From NCBI RefSeq assembly GCF_017833255.1, contig NZ_JAFIBU010000001.1:248001-312000 (forward strand): DNA of 64,000 bases, in the 5' to 3' direction. The first letter of the stretch is position 1. Every line of letters begins with the position of its first letter. Of this stretch, positions 47,285-55,896 are shown in pieces. This DNA comes from Paenibacillus sp. PvR098. GTDB taxonomy: Bacteria > Bacillota > Bacilli > Paenibacillales > NBRC-103111. The translations under genes and the position numbers were made by a program. The notes under the pieces are model-generated. The model saw only the letters and a list, made by a program, of their open reading frames with translations. It was not told the DNA's origin and did not search any database.

Positions 47285-48727
47285 ATGCGTTATTTAAACT
47301 ACATTAACGGGCAATGGAAAGAACCGGTTTCAGGGGAGTACAAATTAAATTTGAGTCCGCATAATCAAGAGGTTTTGGGAGAATTTCCATCAAGTGCGGA
47401 AGAAGATGTTCAGGAAGCGGCGGCAGCGGCAAAGAAGGCCTTTTCTTCATGGAAGAAGCTTTCGTTTCAACAGCGAGCGTCATTTTTGATGAAAGCAGCA
47501 GCCATCTTGAAAGAGAAAGTCGAAGAAGTCGGTCGGGATTTAACGTTAGAAGAAGGAAAAACACTGGAAGAGGGTATGGGTGAGACACGGCGCGCCATTA
47601 GTATTCTTGAATATTATGCGGCGGAAGCCCGGCAGCCGATTGGTGAAGTGTTTCCTTCCGCCAATGCGGAGACATTCTTGTATACCACGCGTGTACCAGT
47701 TGGTCCTATTGGACTAATAACCCCATGGAATTTTCCGATTGCGATTCCGGTGTGGAAGATGGCCCCTGCGCTTATTTATGGAAATACGGTCGTGATTAAG
47801 CCGGCCGACATTACGCCAAAATGCGTGTACCATATCATAAGTGCTTTGGATGAAGCGGGACTGCCGGCAGGCGTCGTCAATTGTGTATTTGGCAGAGGTT
47901 CTGTCATAGGTACGGAATTGGTTCAGAATCCAGACATTAAAGCGATTTCCTTTACCGGTTCCAATCAAGTGGGTCAGCAGATTCAGGGTCAGGCAACGGC
48001 TTCAGGCAAGAAAGTGCAATTGGAGATGGGAGGCAAAAATCCGCTTATTGTGCTGGCCGATGCGGACTTGGAGAAAGCAGTGGATATCGCGATCAGCGGT
48101 GCATTTAAATCCACCGGGCAAAAATGTACGGCAACGAGCCGGGTCATTGTGGAGGTAGGGATTTATGAAGCCTTTCGCGACCGGCTAGTCGAACGTACAA
48201 AGCAGCTGAAAGTGGGTAATCCGTTGGGGGGAGGCGTCTTCATGGGGCCTGCTGTATCCAAAACACAGCTCGATGGCGTGATCGACATGATCGAAGCGGG
48301 GAAAGCGGAAGCAACATTGCTATGTGGAGGAGAACGGCCGACGGATGAGTCGCTTGCAGACGGCTTTTATGTGATGCCGACCGTATTCGAGAATGTGTCA
48401 CGTGATGCGCGAATTGCACGCGAAGAAATATTCGGGCCCGTCATAGCGCTCCTTAAGGTAAAGAATTACGATGAAGCGATAGAAATCGCTAATGATACGG
48501 AATTTGGCCTAAGTGCGGCCGTTTGTACGAACAACTTGACGCTGGCGGAGCGATTTATTGATGACATCGAAGCGGGTATCGTGCACGTCAATTCGGAAAC
48601 GGCGGGCGCGGAGCCGCAGGTCCCGTTCGGCGGCTGCAAGAATTCAAGTACAGGCTCCCGAGAACAGGGCAAGACGGCTATCGAATTCTATACGCAGGTG
48701 AAGACCGTGTATAAGGACCGGATCTAA
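47285..48727 (+). CDS. Aldehyde dehydrogenase (succinate/2-ketoglutarate semialdehyde type)
   Basis: NAD(P)-dependent enzyme that oxidises an aldehyde or semialdehyde to an acid. ATG 47285 follows AGAGGAGG. Motifs: PWNFPIAIPVWKMAPAL, FTGSNQVGQQI, the catalytic Glu in LEMGGKNPLIVLADADL, and the catalytic Cys in STGQKCTATSRVIV. The end (GGCKNSSTGSREQGKTAIEF) is like ketoglutarate-semialdehyde dehydrogenases such as YcbD. The length is 480 residues. Together with the ADH it could oxidise an alcohol to the acid. Confidence 0.92.
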   Translation: MRYLNYINGQWKEPVSGEYKLNLSPHNQEVLGEFPSSAEEDVQEAAAAAKKAFSSWKKLSFQQRASFLMKAAAILKEKVEEVGRDLTLEEGKTLEEGMGETRRAISILEYYAAEARQPIGEVFPSANAETFLYTTRVPVGPIGLITPWNFPIAIPVWKMAPALIYGNTVVIKPADITPKCVYHIISALDEAGLPAGVVNCVFGRGSVIGTELVQNPDIKAISFTGSNQVGQQIQGQATASGKKVQLEMGGKNPLIVLADADLEKAVDIAISGAFKSTGQKCTATSRVIVEVGIYEAFRDRLVERTKQLKVGNPLGGGVFMGPAVSKTQLDGVIDMIEAGKAEATLLCGGERPTDESLADGFYVMPTVFENVSRDARIAREEIFGPVIALLKVKNYDEAIEIANDTEFGLSAAVCTNNLTLAERFIDDIEAGIVHVNSETAGAEPQVPFGGCKNSSTGSREQGKTAIEFYTQVKTVYKDRI

Positions 48728-48807
48728 TACGGTTTCGGAGATGATTAAATCGCAATTATTGTGTCTGGGTTATCTTTAAAATTTTAATAAAAGGAAGGTT
48801 GAACCAT

Positions 48808-49929
48808 ATGATTACCTCCAATGCAAAATCAAAGCCGTTGTTAAAGCATGGAATTATCGATTGTGATTTTCACCAGACCTTACAAAGCTTTGACGATCTA
48901 AAGCCTTATCTTCCCAGAGTCTGGTGGCCCAGGTTGAGCGCCCCTGAAGCTACATTGCCTATCACGATCTTTAAACCTATTCCGTTGTCCCGGAGAGATG
49001 CAACGCCCGGCAACGGGCTTCCTGCCGGTTCCGACCCGGAATATGCAAAGGCCGATGCGCTTGATCGCTATAACATCAGCAAAGCGATTCTTACAGGCAG
49101 CCTGCTAACCGTATCCGCGCATAATAACCCGGATTACGCAGCAGCTGTGGCCTCGGCATTCAACGACTATACGCTCGACACATGGATACCAGCGGATGAT
49201 CGCTTTCTGGCGTCCATTCTCGTGGCTACTCAGGATCCGCTTCTGGCAGCAAAGGAAATCGACCGCCTCGGTTCGCATCCGAAAGTGGTTCAGGTCATTA
49301 TGGCAGTCTCGTCACGAGAACCTTACGGACAACGCCGGTTTTATCCGATATACGAAGCTGCGGTGCGTAACAACCTGGTTGTTGCGTTCCACGGCGGCGG
49401 CGAAGGGGACGGGATCAATCCTCCCATTTCGGCAGTAGGTTACCCAACAACGAATTTTGAACGCCATAATATTTTGGCGATTCATCATATGTCTCAGATA
49501 AACAGTATTGTTTGCGAGGGTGTGTTTGAAACCTTTCCATCGTTGAAAATCGCCTTCATTGAGGGAGGTTTAGCATGGGTTCCGCATTTGATGTGGAGAA
49601 TGGACAAAAATTTTAGGGCCATGAGAAACGAAGTCCCGTGGCTGCGAAAGAAACCAAGCGAATATATCATTGAACATTGTCGTTTTACAACACAGCCGAT
49701 CGAGGAGCCAAGTAATCAGGAGCTCATCCAAATGCTCAGCATGATGCGCGCAGAAAAAACGGTGATGTTTGCAACCGATTACCCGCATTGGGACAATGAT
49801 ACGCCAACCTTTGTCCTCCATAAACTGCCCGAGGATATGCGCAGACGCGTAGCCTATGAGAATGCCGCTGAGCTTTATGGAATAAACGATGATCATCTCA
49901 GGAAAGAAGAAGGTGACATGGTGGGATGA
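48808..49929 (+). CDS. PF04909-type amidohydrolase 1
   Basis: Metal-dependent hydrolase or decarboxylase of the amidohydrolase-2 family (ACMSD, gamma-resorcylate and 5-carboxyvanillate decarboxylases, lactonases). ATG 48808 follows AAGGAAGG. The N-terminal metal motif is IIDCDFHQTL, with Asp-x-His in place of His-x-His. Others: VVAFHGGGEGD, FPSLKIAFIEGGLAWVPHLM, MDKNFRAMRNEVPWLRKKPS and the late Asp in FATDYPHWDND. The length is 373 residues. The stop overlaps the first Rieske gene by 4 bases, implying that the two work together. It is a diverged paralogue of the gene at 50326. Reaction unknown. Confidence 0.85.
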   Translation: MITSNAKSKPLLKHGIIDCDFHQTLQSFDDLKPYLPRVWWPRLSAPEATLPITIFKPIPLSRRDATPGNGLPAGSDPEYAKADALDRYNISKAILTGSLLTVSAHNNPDYAAAVASAFNDYTLDTWIPADDRFLASILVATQDPLLAAKEIDRLGSHPKVVQVIMAVSSREPYGQRRFYPIYEAAVRNNLVVAFHGGGEGDGINPPISAVGYPTTNFERHNILAIHHMSQINSIVCEGVFETFPSLKIAFIEGGLAWVPHLMWRMDKNFRAMRNEVPWLRKKPSEYIIEHCRFTTQPIEEPSNQELIQMLSMMRAEKTVMFATDYPHWDNDTPTFVLHKLPEDMRRRVAYENAAELYGINDDHLRKEEGDMVG

Positions 49930-50276
49930 AATACAATGCAGCCGAAGTTGGAGAAATTGAAATCGGAACATGCAAGATCGTAAACATCGATGGACGAAGC
50001 ATCGGGATTTATTACGATGGTGAGAATTATCATGCCATACGCAATGTGTGCCCGCATGAACAGGCCGAACTATGTAAAGGACATTTTTCGGGAACCACTT
50101 TGACTTCGAAGCCGCATGAATACATCTATGGAATGGAAGGAGAAATTCTGGTCTGCCCTTGGCATGGATGGGAGTTCAATGTGAAAACAGGGGAGTCGCT
50201 TGTGGACCCGGACAGGTATAGGGTAAAGGTATACGATGTATCCGTTGAAGAGGACAGAATTGTGGTACACATCTAA
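49926..50276 (+). CDS. Small Rieske [2Fe-2S] protein 1
   Basis: Ferredoxin-like protein with a Rieske cluster. Ligands are CPH (about residues 42-44) and CPWH (about 77-80), the spacer between the two pairs being 32 residues, longer than the usual 15-19. Motifs: GIYYDGENYHAIRNVCPH, ILVCPWHGWEFNVKTGE. ATG 49926 overlaps the stop of the amidohydrolase (ATGA). The length is 116 residues. No oxygenase alpha subunit or reductase is seen nearby, so its electron partner is unclear. Confidence 0.9.
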   Translation: MKYNAAEVGEIEIGTCKIVNIDGRSIGIYYDGENYHAIRNVCPHEQAELCKGHFSGTTLTSKPHEYIYGMEGEILVCPWHGWEFNVKTGESLVDPDRYRVKVYDVSVEEDRIVVHI

Positions 50277-50325
50277 TATTGCAGGGACAAGTAAAAGGTT
50301 AAATAGATCTAAGGAGTGAAAATGA

Positions 50326-51456
50326 ATGGAAGTAACCGAAGTTAAGATAGCGGAACCGAAAATCAAAATGAAGCGAAGTATTATTGACGTCGACATCCAT
50401 AATTATACTCCGCTTGACGAGATCAAGCGCTATTTGCCTCGAGCTTACCGTGATCAGATCGATTTGTGGGGATGGAGGCTCCCGGGCTCATTATATCTCA
50501 ACGGAGGGGTTAAGGTGGGTCAGATGACTGACTCCACTCCCCCTGGGGGAGGCTTCCCCGGAAGCGACCTGCAGTTCATGAGAGAACAACTATTGGATCG
50601 ATATCAAATCGACTATGGGGTGTTAACTGGTAGTGATTACTCGTGTCAAGCGTCGCCCGATTTGGATTACGCCGCAGCGGTCAGCTCCGCGATTAATGAA
50701 TATACATTGGAGCATTGGCTTGCGAAGGAGAGCAGGCTGAAAGGATCCGTGTTTATTCCTAAGCAGGATCCGCTGCAGTCCGCAAAAGAGATTCACCGTG
50801 TTGGCTCACACCCGGACATGGTACAAGTCATCGTGTCCAGCGGGGCTGAAAAACCATACGGGCATAGGTACTATCATCCGATTTACGAGGCATGCGTCGA
50901 GCATAATCTTCCTTTTACGATTCATGTGCTGATGGAAGGGGTTGGCATTAACGGACCTAACACCGGCGCTGGTTACGTTAGCTATTACCCTGAGTATCGG
51001 GCTAGTAGACCGATGGTGATGGCGGCGCACCTGGCCAGCTTCATCTATGAAGGCGTTTTTGAAAAATTCCCGACCTTGAAGGTCGTTCTTCAGGAGGCAG
51101 GCGTGTTTTGGATTGCGCCATATTTATGGAAGATGGACGAGGATTGGAAAGCGCTGCGCTTCCAAACGCCATGGGTGAAGAAAAAGCCGAGTGAATATTT
51201 CCGCAGCAACGTGAGAGTGTCCTCACAGCCGCTTGAGCCGACGCCGAATCCAGAGACTTTCAATCAAATGATGAACTCTGTTTATGCTAATGAAACCTTA
51301 ATGTTTTGCAGCGATTACCCGCATTGGGATTTTGATTCACCTTTGCGTGCGTTTCCCAAATTGGAAGATTCATTATGGGAGAAAATCTTTTATCAAAATG
51401 CGGCTGATTTATATAGCCTGCCGGCAAGAGGAGCGGGAAAGGAAGGTGCGAGGTGA
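50326..51456 (+). CDS. PF04909-type amidohydrolase 2
   Basis: Paralogue of the amidohydrolase at 48808. ATG 50326 follows AAGGAGTG. The first motif is IIDVDIHNYTPLDEIKRYLP (Asp-x-His again), then DYGVLTGSDYSC, FTIHVLMEGVGINGP, FPTLKVVLQEAGVFWIAPYL, and FCSDYPHWDFD near the C-terminus. Shared blocks with copy 1 (KKPSEY, SSQPLEP-like, DYPHWD) show common origin, but the metal-loop and substrate regions differ, so the substrate may differ. The length is 376 residues. It overlaps Rieske gene 2. Confidence 0.85.
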   Translation: MEVTEVKIAEPKIKMKRSIIDVDIHNYTPLDEIKRYLPRAYRDQIDLWGWRLPGSLYLNGGVKVGQMTDSTPPGGGFPGSDLQFMREQLLDRYQIDYGVLTGSDYSCQASPDLDYAAAVSSAINEYTLEHWLAKESRLKGSVFIPKQDPLQSAKEIHRVGSHPDMVQVIVSSGAEKPYGHRYYHPIYEACVEHNLPFTIHVLMEGVGINGPNTGAGYVSYYPEYRASRPMVMAAHLASFIYEGVFEKFPTLKVVLQEAGVFWIAPYLWKMDEDWKALRFQTPWVKKKPSEYFRSNVRVSSQPLEPTPNPETFNQMMNSVYANETLMFCSDYPHWDFDSPLRAFPKLEDSLWEKIFYQNAADLYSLPARGAGKEGAR

Positions 51457-51827
51457 TGTCCGGTTTTCTAGTTGGTAAGGCATCCGAGATTCCTGAAGGA
51501 GATAAAAAGATTGTTGTAGCGGACGGACGAAGCATTGGTGTTTATAACATCGGGGGACAATTTTATGCCATCCGCAACACCTGCCCGCATCAGGGAGCGG
51601 CCCTTTGTACCGGTATTACGGCAGCGTTCATTACCTCTTCGGGTACAGGCAGCTTTGAGTACGAACGTGATGGCGAGATTGTACGTTGCCCCTGGCACCA
51701 ATGGGAATTCGACATTAAAACGGGCTGCATGGTCATTGATCCGAAGATGAGAACGAAGAGCTATGAAGTAACCGTGGAACGCTACGATGTTTCCATAGAA
51801 GATCAAGATGTATATATCCATCTTTAG
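51456..51827 (+). CDS. Small Rieske [2Fe-2S] protein 2
   Basis: Second Rieske protein: CPHQGAALC and CPWHQWEF hold the ligands, again with 32 residues between the pairs. ATG 51456 is well spaced from GGAAGG and overlaps the amidohydrolase stop by one base; a GTG at 51453 is possible. The length is 123 residues. The copy keeps the same extended loop as Rieske 1 (ITSSGTGSFEYERDGEI), pointing to a family-specific surface. Confidence 0.9.
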   Translation: MSGFLVGKASEIPEGDKKIVVADGRSIGVYNIGGQFYAIRNTCPHQGAALCTGITAAFITSSGTGSFEYERDGEIVRCPWHQWEFDIKTGCMVIDPKMRTKSYEVTVERYDVSIEDQDVYIHL

Positions 51828-51863
51828 TATAACCCTAAAGTCGGCCGATCCTGACTAGATGTG

Positions 51864-51917
51864 TGATTGAATTTAAATCATAGACTACCCTTGATATTTT
51901 CAGATCAGGGGTAGTCT
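51864..51917 (+). promoter_or_regulatory. Inverted repeats before the second transporter
   Basis: TGATTGAATTTAAATCA (51864-51880) is a 5-7-5 inverted repeat. It is followed by a strong 14-bp stem (AGACTACCCTTGAT with ATCAGGGGTAGTCT, one G-T pair, 51882-51917) without a T run. The hairpin ends about 20 bases before the transporter start, so it is more likely an RNA leader or stability element than a terminator. Confidence 0.5.
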
Positions 51918-51937
51918 AAAAGGGGTGGACAATTTTC

Positions 51938-53299
51938 ATGCAAAAACAGCAGGAATCAAAAAAAACATCAACAAAAGCACTTGTAGCGAGTTTAATAGGA
52001 AGCTCTATTGAGTGGTATGACTATTTTCTCTATGGAACGCTTGCAGCACTCGTATTCAATAAAATATTTTTTCCAACGATAGATCCTGTAGTGGGCTTGC
52101 TTCTCGCCTATACATCGTTTGCCCTTCCGTTTTTTATTCGCCCGCTTGGCGGCGTTATTTTTAGCCATATCGGGGATAAAATTGGACGGAAGAAAACACT
52201 CGTCCTCACATTGGGATTAATGGGCGGCGCCACGGTCTTGATTGGATTGCTTCCATCTTATGAAACGATTGGTATATGGGCGCCGATTTTGCTTATTACT
52301 CTAAGGCTTATACAAGGGCTTGGAATCGGAGGAGAATGGGGCGGCGCTTTGCTCCTTGCAGTTGAGTACGCACCTAAAGGGAAAAGAGGTTTTTTTGGAA
52401 GCGTGCCTCAAATGGGTGTTACCATCGGAATGCTTCTCGGTACCTTGTCCATTACCCTCATGACGGCATTGCCCGACGACCAGTTTTTAGCGTGGGGCTG
52501 GCGCGTTCCGTTTATTTTAAGTGCCGTGCTCGTTCTCCTCGGGTTATGGATCCGTAAGGGAATTGATGAAACCCCTGCGTTTCAAGAAGCAAAGGAGAGC
52601 GGCAACATTGCTAAGGTTCCGATTGTTGATACTTTCCGTTACCACTGGAAATCTGTACTTATTGCCGTGGGGCTAAAAGCCGGAGAAACGGCTCCGTTTT
52701 ATATTTTCTCGACGTTCATTATTTCCTACGCTACGGGGCACCTTGGATTCTCAACTACACCTGTGCTTAATGCCGTCACTATCGGAACGTTAATTACAAC
52801 CATCGTGATTCCTTTTATGGGGTCTTTTTCCGATAAAGTGGGACGAAAACCCTTATTCATCGGGGGAATGATTGCGATTATATTGTATGCGTTTCCTTAC
52901 TTCTATATCCTCTCGTTAGGCTCGACCCTATGGTTAACGATAGCGACAATCATCGGTTTAGGCGTATTGTGGGCCCCGGTTACGGCTGTACTTGGGACGT
53001 TGTTTTCCGAAATATTTAGTACGAACGTTCGGTACACCGGTGTAACCGTCGGCTATCAATTAGGGGCTGCGTTGGCAGGAGGTACCGCTCCGCTGATTGC
53101 TACTGCACTGATGAACGGTTTTAACAATTCCTGGATGCCTGTTGCGGTCTACATGATGTTTATCGGATCACTTTCACTTTTCGCAATTATCAGTACGCGA
53201 GAAACCAAAGACCTTGATTTTGAGAGTAACGATTTTGAAAGTAAAGAAGAAGAAAAAGAATTTATTCTTATACCTCAGGGTGAGGCGCAGAAGGGTTAA
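51938..53299 (+). CDS. MHS-family MFS transporter (second copy)
   Basis: Paralogue of the transporter at 44718 with the same blocks (SSIEWYDYFLYGTLAALVFN, GDKIGRKKTL, GLGIGGEWGGALLLAVEY, LWIRKGIDETPAFQEAKES). Twelve hydrophobic segments. ATG 51938 has only a moderate Shine-Dalgarno (GGGGTGG). The length is 453 residues; the extra C-terminal tail is acidic with two DFES-type repeats. It closes the cluster, so the two transporters bracket the catabolic genes. Confidence 0.88.
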   Translation: MQKQQESKKTSTKALVASLIGSSIEWYDYFLYGTLAALVFNKIFFPTIDPVVGLLLAYTSFALPFFIRPLGGVIFSHIGDKIGRKKTLVLTLGLMGGATVLIGLLPSYETIGIWAPILLITLRLIQGLGIGGEWGGALLLAVEYAPKGKRGFFGSVPQMGVTIGMLLGTLSITLMTALPDDQFLAWGWRVPFILSAVLVLLGLWIRKGIDETPAFQEAKESGNIAKVPIVDTFRYHWKSVLIAVGLKAGETAPFYIFSTFIISYATGHLGFSTTPVLNAVTIGTLITTIVIPFMGSFSDKVGRKPLFIGGMIAIILYAFPYFYILSLGSTLWLTIATIIGLGVLWAPVTAVLGTLFSEIFSTNVRYTGVTVGYQLGAALAGGTAPLIATALMNGFNNSWMPVAVYMMFIGSLSLFAIISTRETKDLDFESNDFESKEEEKEFILIPQGEAQKG

Positions 53300-53371
53300 A
53301 GGTTAATTTATCGCTTATCATCAACGCGTCGCGCTGCTTTTTTTCGATCCTACTATTGTATTTGATGTATC

Positions 53372-53460
53372 GTTCAACCGGTCAATTATCTGACCGGTTT
53401 TTGGCGTTCTCGGTGTTCATGGTATCTCGAAACGTTTCCATGAAGGCGACAACCGCTTTC
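53372..53460. repeat. Intact copy of the repeat flanking the catabolic cluster
   Basis: This stretch (terminator plus 3' end of the LysR gene) is similar to 43283-43372. Matching blocks are AACCGGTCA, ATCTGACCGGTTTTT, CGTTCTC, TTCAT and TCTCG in the same order and orientation. It is therefore an imperfect direct repeat bracketing 43.3-53.4 kb. Confidence 0.65.
53376..53403. terminator. Terminator shared by transporter 2 and LysR
   Basis: AACCGGTCA and TGACCGGTT form a perfect stem with a 6-base loop followed by T. The LysR stop codon lies inside the stem. Confidence 0.85.
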
Positions 53461-54311
53461 GATAAATACCTGCCTTTACGGTAAGCGACGACAAGCGTTC
53501 TTGTCGGCCTGAACGACAGTGGAAGGTAAGCCGGAGCGAGCTCGCTCCAACGTCCCCGGGATACCATATGCGGCACAAAAGCAATGCCCATTCCTGCGGC
53601 GACAAGCGACTGGACGGTTTCGATGTTGCTGCTCTCGAACACGATATTCGGTGTAAAACCGCCCTTCTGGCATAAGTTGAGCGTAATTTGTCGGAAGCCC
53701 TGTCCTCTTTTTAAAGTAATGAAAGGTTCGTCTCGTAGTTCGGCAATATCGATCACGTTTCCATGTCCATCGGCCGTATGACGGGCTAACGGGTGAGTCT
53801 TGGGAACGGCAAGCACGATTTCTTCTTCAATAACCGCCTCATAATCAAGCGCATCATCGATAAGCGGCAATGACAGGAGGCTGATATCGGCTTTTCCGCT
53901 TGCCGTGAGCTGTTCGAGATTGAATGTCGTCTCCTCCACGAGGACGATGTCGATTTCCGGATAGCGTGCCTGAAATACCGGCAGCACCAAGGGGAGCACA
54001 TGGGCGCCCGTAATCGGCAGGCTGCCGACGACCAGCCTGCCTTTACGCATTTGTGAGATGTCTTCCATCTCTTTTTTGAGCTGCTCGACCATGTCGAGTA
54101 TTTTTTGCGCTTTCTCTACAAACACTGTTCCGGCATGTGTGGCTTCTACCGAGTTCGTGGTTCGCTGAAATAAAAGCACGCCGATTTCCTTCTCCAGCTT
54201 GGACAACTGCTGGCTAAGCGAGGGCTGGGCAATGTGCAGTTTTTCAGCGGCTCGTGAAAAGTTTTTGTCTATGGCGATTTGCAGCGCATATTGCAGTTGA
54301 CGAAGTTCCAT
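53382..54311 (-). CDS. LysR-family regulator divergent from leuC
   Basis: LysR-type activator or repressor. The N-terminal winged helix (MELRQLQYALQIAIDKNFSR, AEKLHIAQPSLSQQLSKLE) is followed by the periplasmic-binding-like effector domain (GRLVVGSLPITGAHVLPLVL, ADISLLSLPLIDDALDYEAV, AAGMGIAFVPHMVSRGRW). The length is 309 residues. ATG 54311 follows AAGGAGCCGCTACTC. The divergent position suggests control of leuCD and itself, though the effector is unknown. It resembles CynR/CysB-type regulators of the family. Confidence 0.92.
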   Translation of the reverse strand: MELRQLQYALQIAIDKNFSRAAEKLHIAQPSLSQQLSKLEKEIGVLLFQRTTNSVEATHAGTVFVEKAQKILDMVEQLKKEMEDISQMRKGRLVVGSLPITGAHVLPLVLPVFQARYPEIDIVLVEETTFNLEQLTASGKADISLLSLPLIDDALDYEAVIEEEIVLAVPKTHPLARHTADGHGNVIDIAELRDEPFITLKRGQGFRQITLNLCQKGGFTPNIVFESSNIETVQSLVAAGMGIAFVPHMVSRGRWSELAPAYLPLSFRPTRTLVVAYRKGRYLSKAVVAFMETFRDTMNTENAKNRSDN

Positions 54312-54361
54312 GAGTAGCGGCTCCTTTATAGTTCCTTATAATCAAAACCTATCAATCCTAT

Positions 54362-54374
54362 AGATATTATATCT
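54362..54374. promoter_or_regulatory. Candidate LysR operator between LysR and leuC
   Basis: AGATATTATATCT is a perfect 6-1-6 palindrome 50 bases before the LysR start and about 70 bases before leuC. It has the T-N11-A form expected of LysR-type sites. Confidence 0.5.
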
Positions 54375-54445
54375 TGGATCAATGAAGATGGAAATGGTAC
54401 GATATTACGCATAGGATGCATCATATTGATATTGAGGTGGAACCG

Positions 54446-55864
54446 ATGGCAAAAACTATTATCGAAAAAATTTGGGATAACCATGTCATTCATTCGGAGC
54501 CGGGTAAGCCGAGCATTATTTACATCGATCTTCATTTGGTTCACGAAGTGACTTCCCCGCAGGCGTTCGAAGGTCTTCGCATCTCCGGCCGCAAAGTACG
54601 CCGTCCGGACCTGACGTTCGCGACGATGGACCACAACGTCCCGACGAAAGACCGTTTCAATATTACCGATCCGATCTCCAAGCAGCAGATCGACACGCTT
54701 TCCAAGAACTGTGCTGATTTCGGTGTAAAGCTGTTTGACTTGAACCACATCGATCAAGGCGTTGTGCACGTTATGGGTCCTGAAGTTGGACTGACGCATC
54801 CGGGCAAAACGATCGTGTGTGGCGACAGCCATACGTCCACGCATGGTGCGTTCGGCGCGCTGGCCTTCGGAATCGGTACCAGCGAAGTAGAACACGTGCT
54901 TGCAACGCAATGCTTGCAGCAATCGACACCGAAAACGCTGGAAGTACGCATCAACGGCAAGCTGAAGCCGGGCGTTACGGCGAAAGACTTGATTCTTGGC
55001 GTTATCGCTCAATACGGTACTGACTTCGCTACAGGTTATGTTATTGAGTACACTGGCGAAGCGATTCGCGGCTTGACCATGGAACAACGTATGACCGTCT
55101 GCAACATGTCCATCGAAGCGGGAGCAAGAGCAGGTCTGATCGCTCCGGACGAGACAACGTTTGAATACCTGCGCGGTCGTGATTATGTACCGCAAGGTGA
55201 AGCATATGATCAAGCGGTTGCTCAGTGGAAACAGCTGACTACGGATGAAGGTGCGGTTTACGATCGCGTAGTGGAATTCGATGCAGCTAGCCTGATTCCT
55301 CAAGTAACCTGGGGTACAAGCCCGGGTATGGGTACGGATGTTACGGCTAGCGTGCCGAACCCGGCTGATTTTGCAACGGAGAACGAGCGTAAAGCGGCTG
55401 AGAAAGCGCTGGAATATATGGCTCTCACACCGGGTACGCCGATGACGGAGATCGCTATTGATTATGTGTTTATCGGCTCCTGTACGAACGGTCGGATCGA
55501 GGACCTGCGTGCAGCTGCGGCAGTGGCGCAAGGCTATAAGGTGGCTTCGAACGTAACCGCCATCGTAGTACCGGGTTCGGGCCGCGTCAAAGCGCAAGCG
55601 GAACAAGAAGGACTGGATAAAATCTTTACTGAAGCCGGATTTGAGTGGCGTGATGCGGGCTGCAGCATGTGTCTGGCGATGAATCCTGACGTGCTTCAAC
55701 CGGGTCAGCGCTGTGCATCGACCTCCAACCGGAACTTCGAAGGTCGTCAAGGTCGCGGCGGACGTACACACCTCGTTTCTCCGGCGATGGCGGCAGCCGC
55801 TGCGGTCGAAGGTCGTTTCACGGATGTGCGCGACTGGAAATTCAAAGTGAAGCAAGAAGCTTAA
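54446..55864 (+). CDS. leuC: 3-isopropylmalate dehydratase large subunit
   Basis: Aconitase-family [4Fe-4S] enzyme of leucine synthesis. ATG 54446 follows GAGGTGG; ten more residues upstream are in frame but not conserved. Motifs: [53 protein letters not shown] and the cluster ligands in IGSCTNGR and [10 protein letters not shown]. The length of 472 residues is usual. leuD follows after 32 bases. leuA and leuB are not nearby. Confidence 0.97.
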   Translation: MAKTIIEKIWDNHVIHSEPGKPSIIYIDLHLVHEVTSPQAFEGLRISGRKVRRPDLTFATMDHNVPTKDRFNITDPISKQQIDTLSKNCADFGVKLFDLNHIDQGVVHVMGPEVGLTHPGKTIVCGDSHTSTHGAFGALAFGIGTSEVEHVLATQCLQQSTPKTLEVRINGKLKPGVTAKDLILGVIAQYGTDFATGYVIEYTGEAIRGLTMEQRMTVCNMSIEAGARAGLIAPDETTFEYLRGRDYVPQGEAYDQAVAQWKQLTTDEGAVYDRVVEFDAASLIPQVTWGTSPGMGTDVTASVPNPADFATENERKAAEKALEYMALTPGTPMTEIAIDYVFIGSCTNGRIEDLRAAAAVAQGYKVASNVTAIVVPGSGRVKAQAEQEGLDKIFTEAGFEWRDAGCSMCLAMNPDVLQPGQRCASTSNRNFEGRQGRGGRTHLVSPAMAAAAAVEGRFTDVRDWKFKVKQEA

Positions 55865-55896
55865 GATCAATTTTCTCATGTGAGGAGTTTAACGAC

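Noticed and set aside
54326..55879. Long minus-strand open frame of 517 codons opposite leuC
   Set aside because: Shadow of leuC: Arg/His/Cys-rich translation with no recognisable fold, and leuC is unmistakable on the plus strand.
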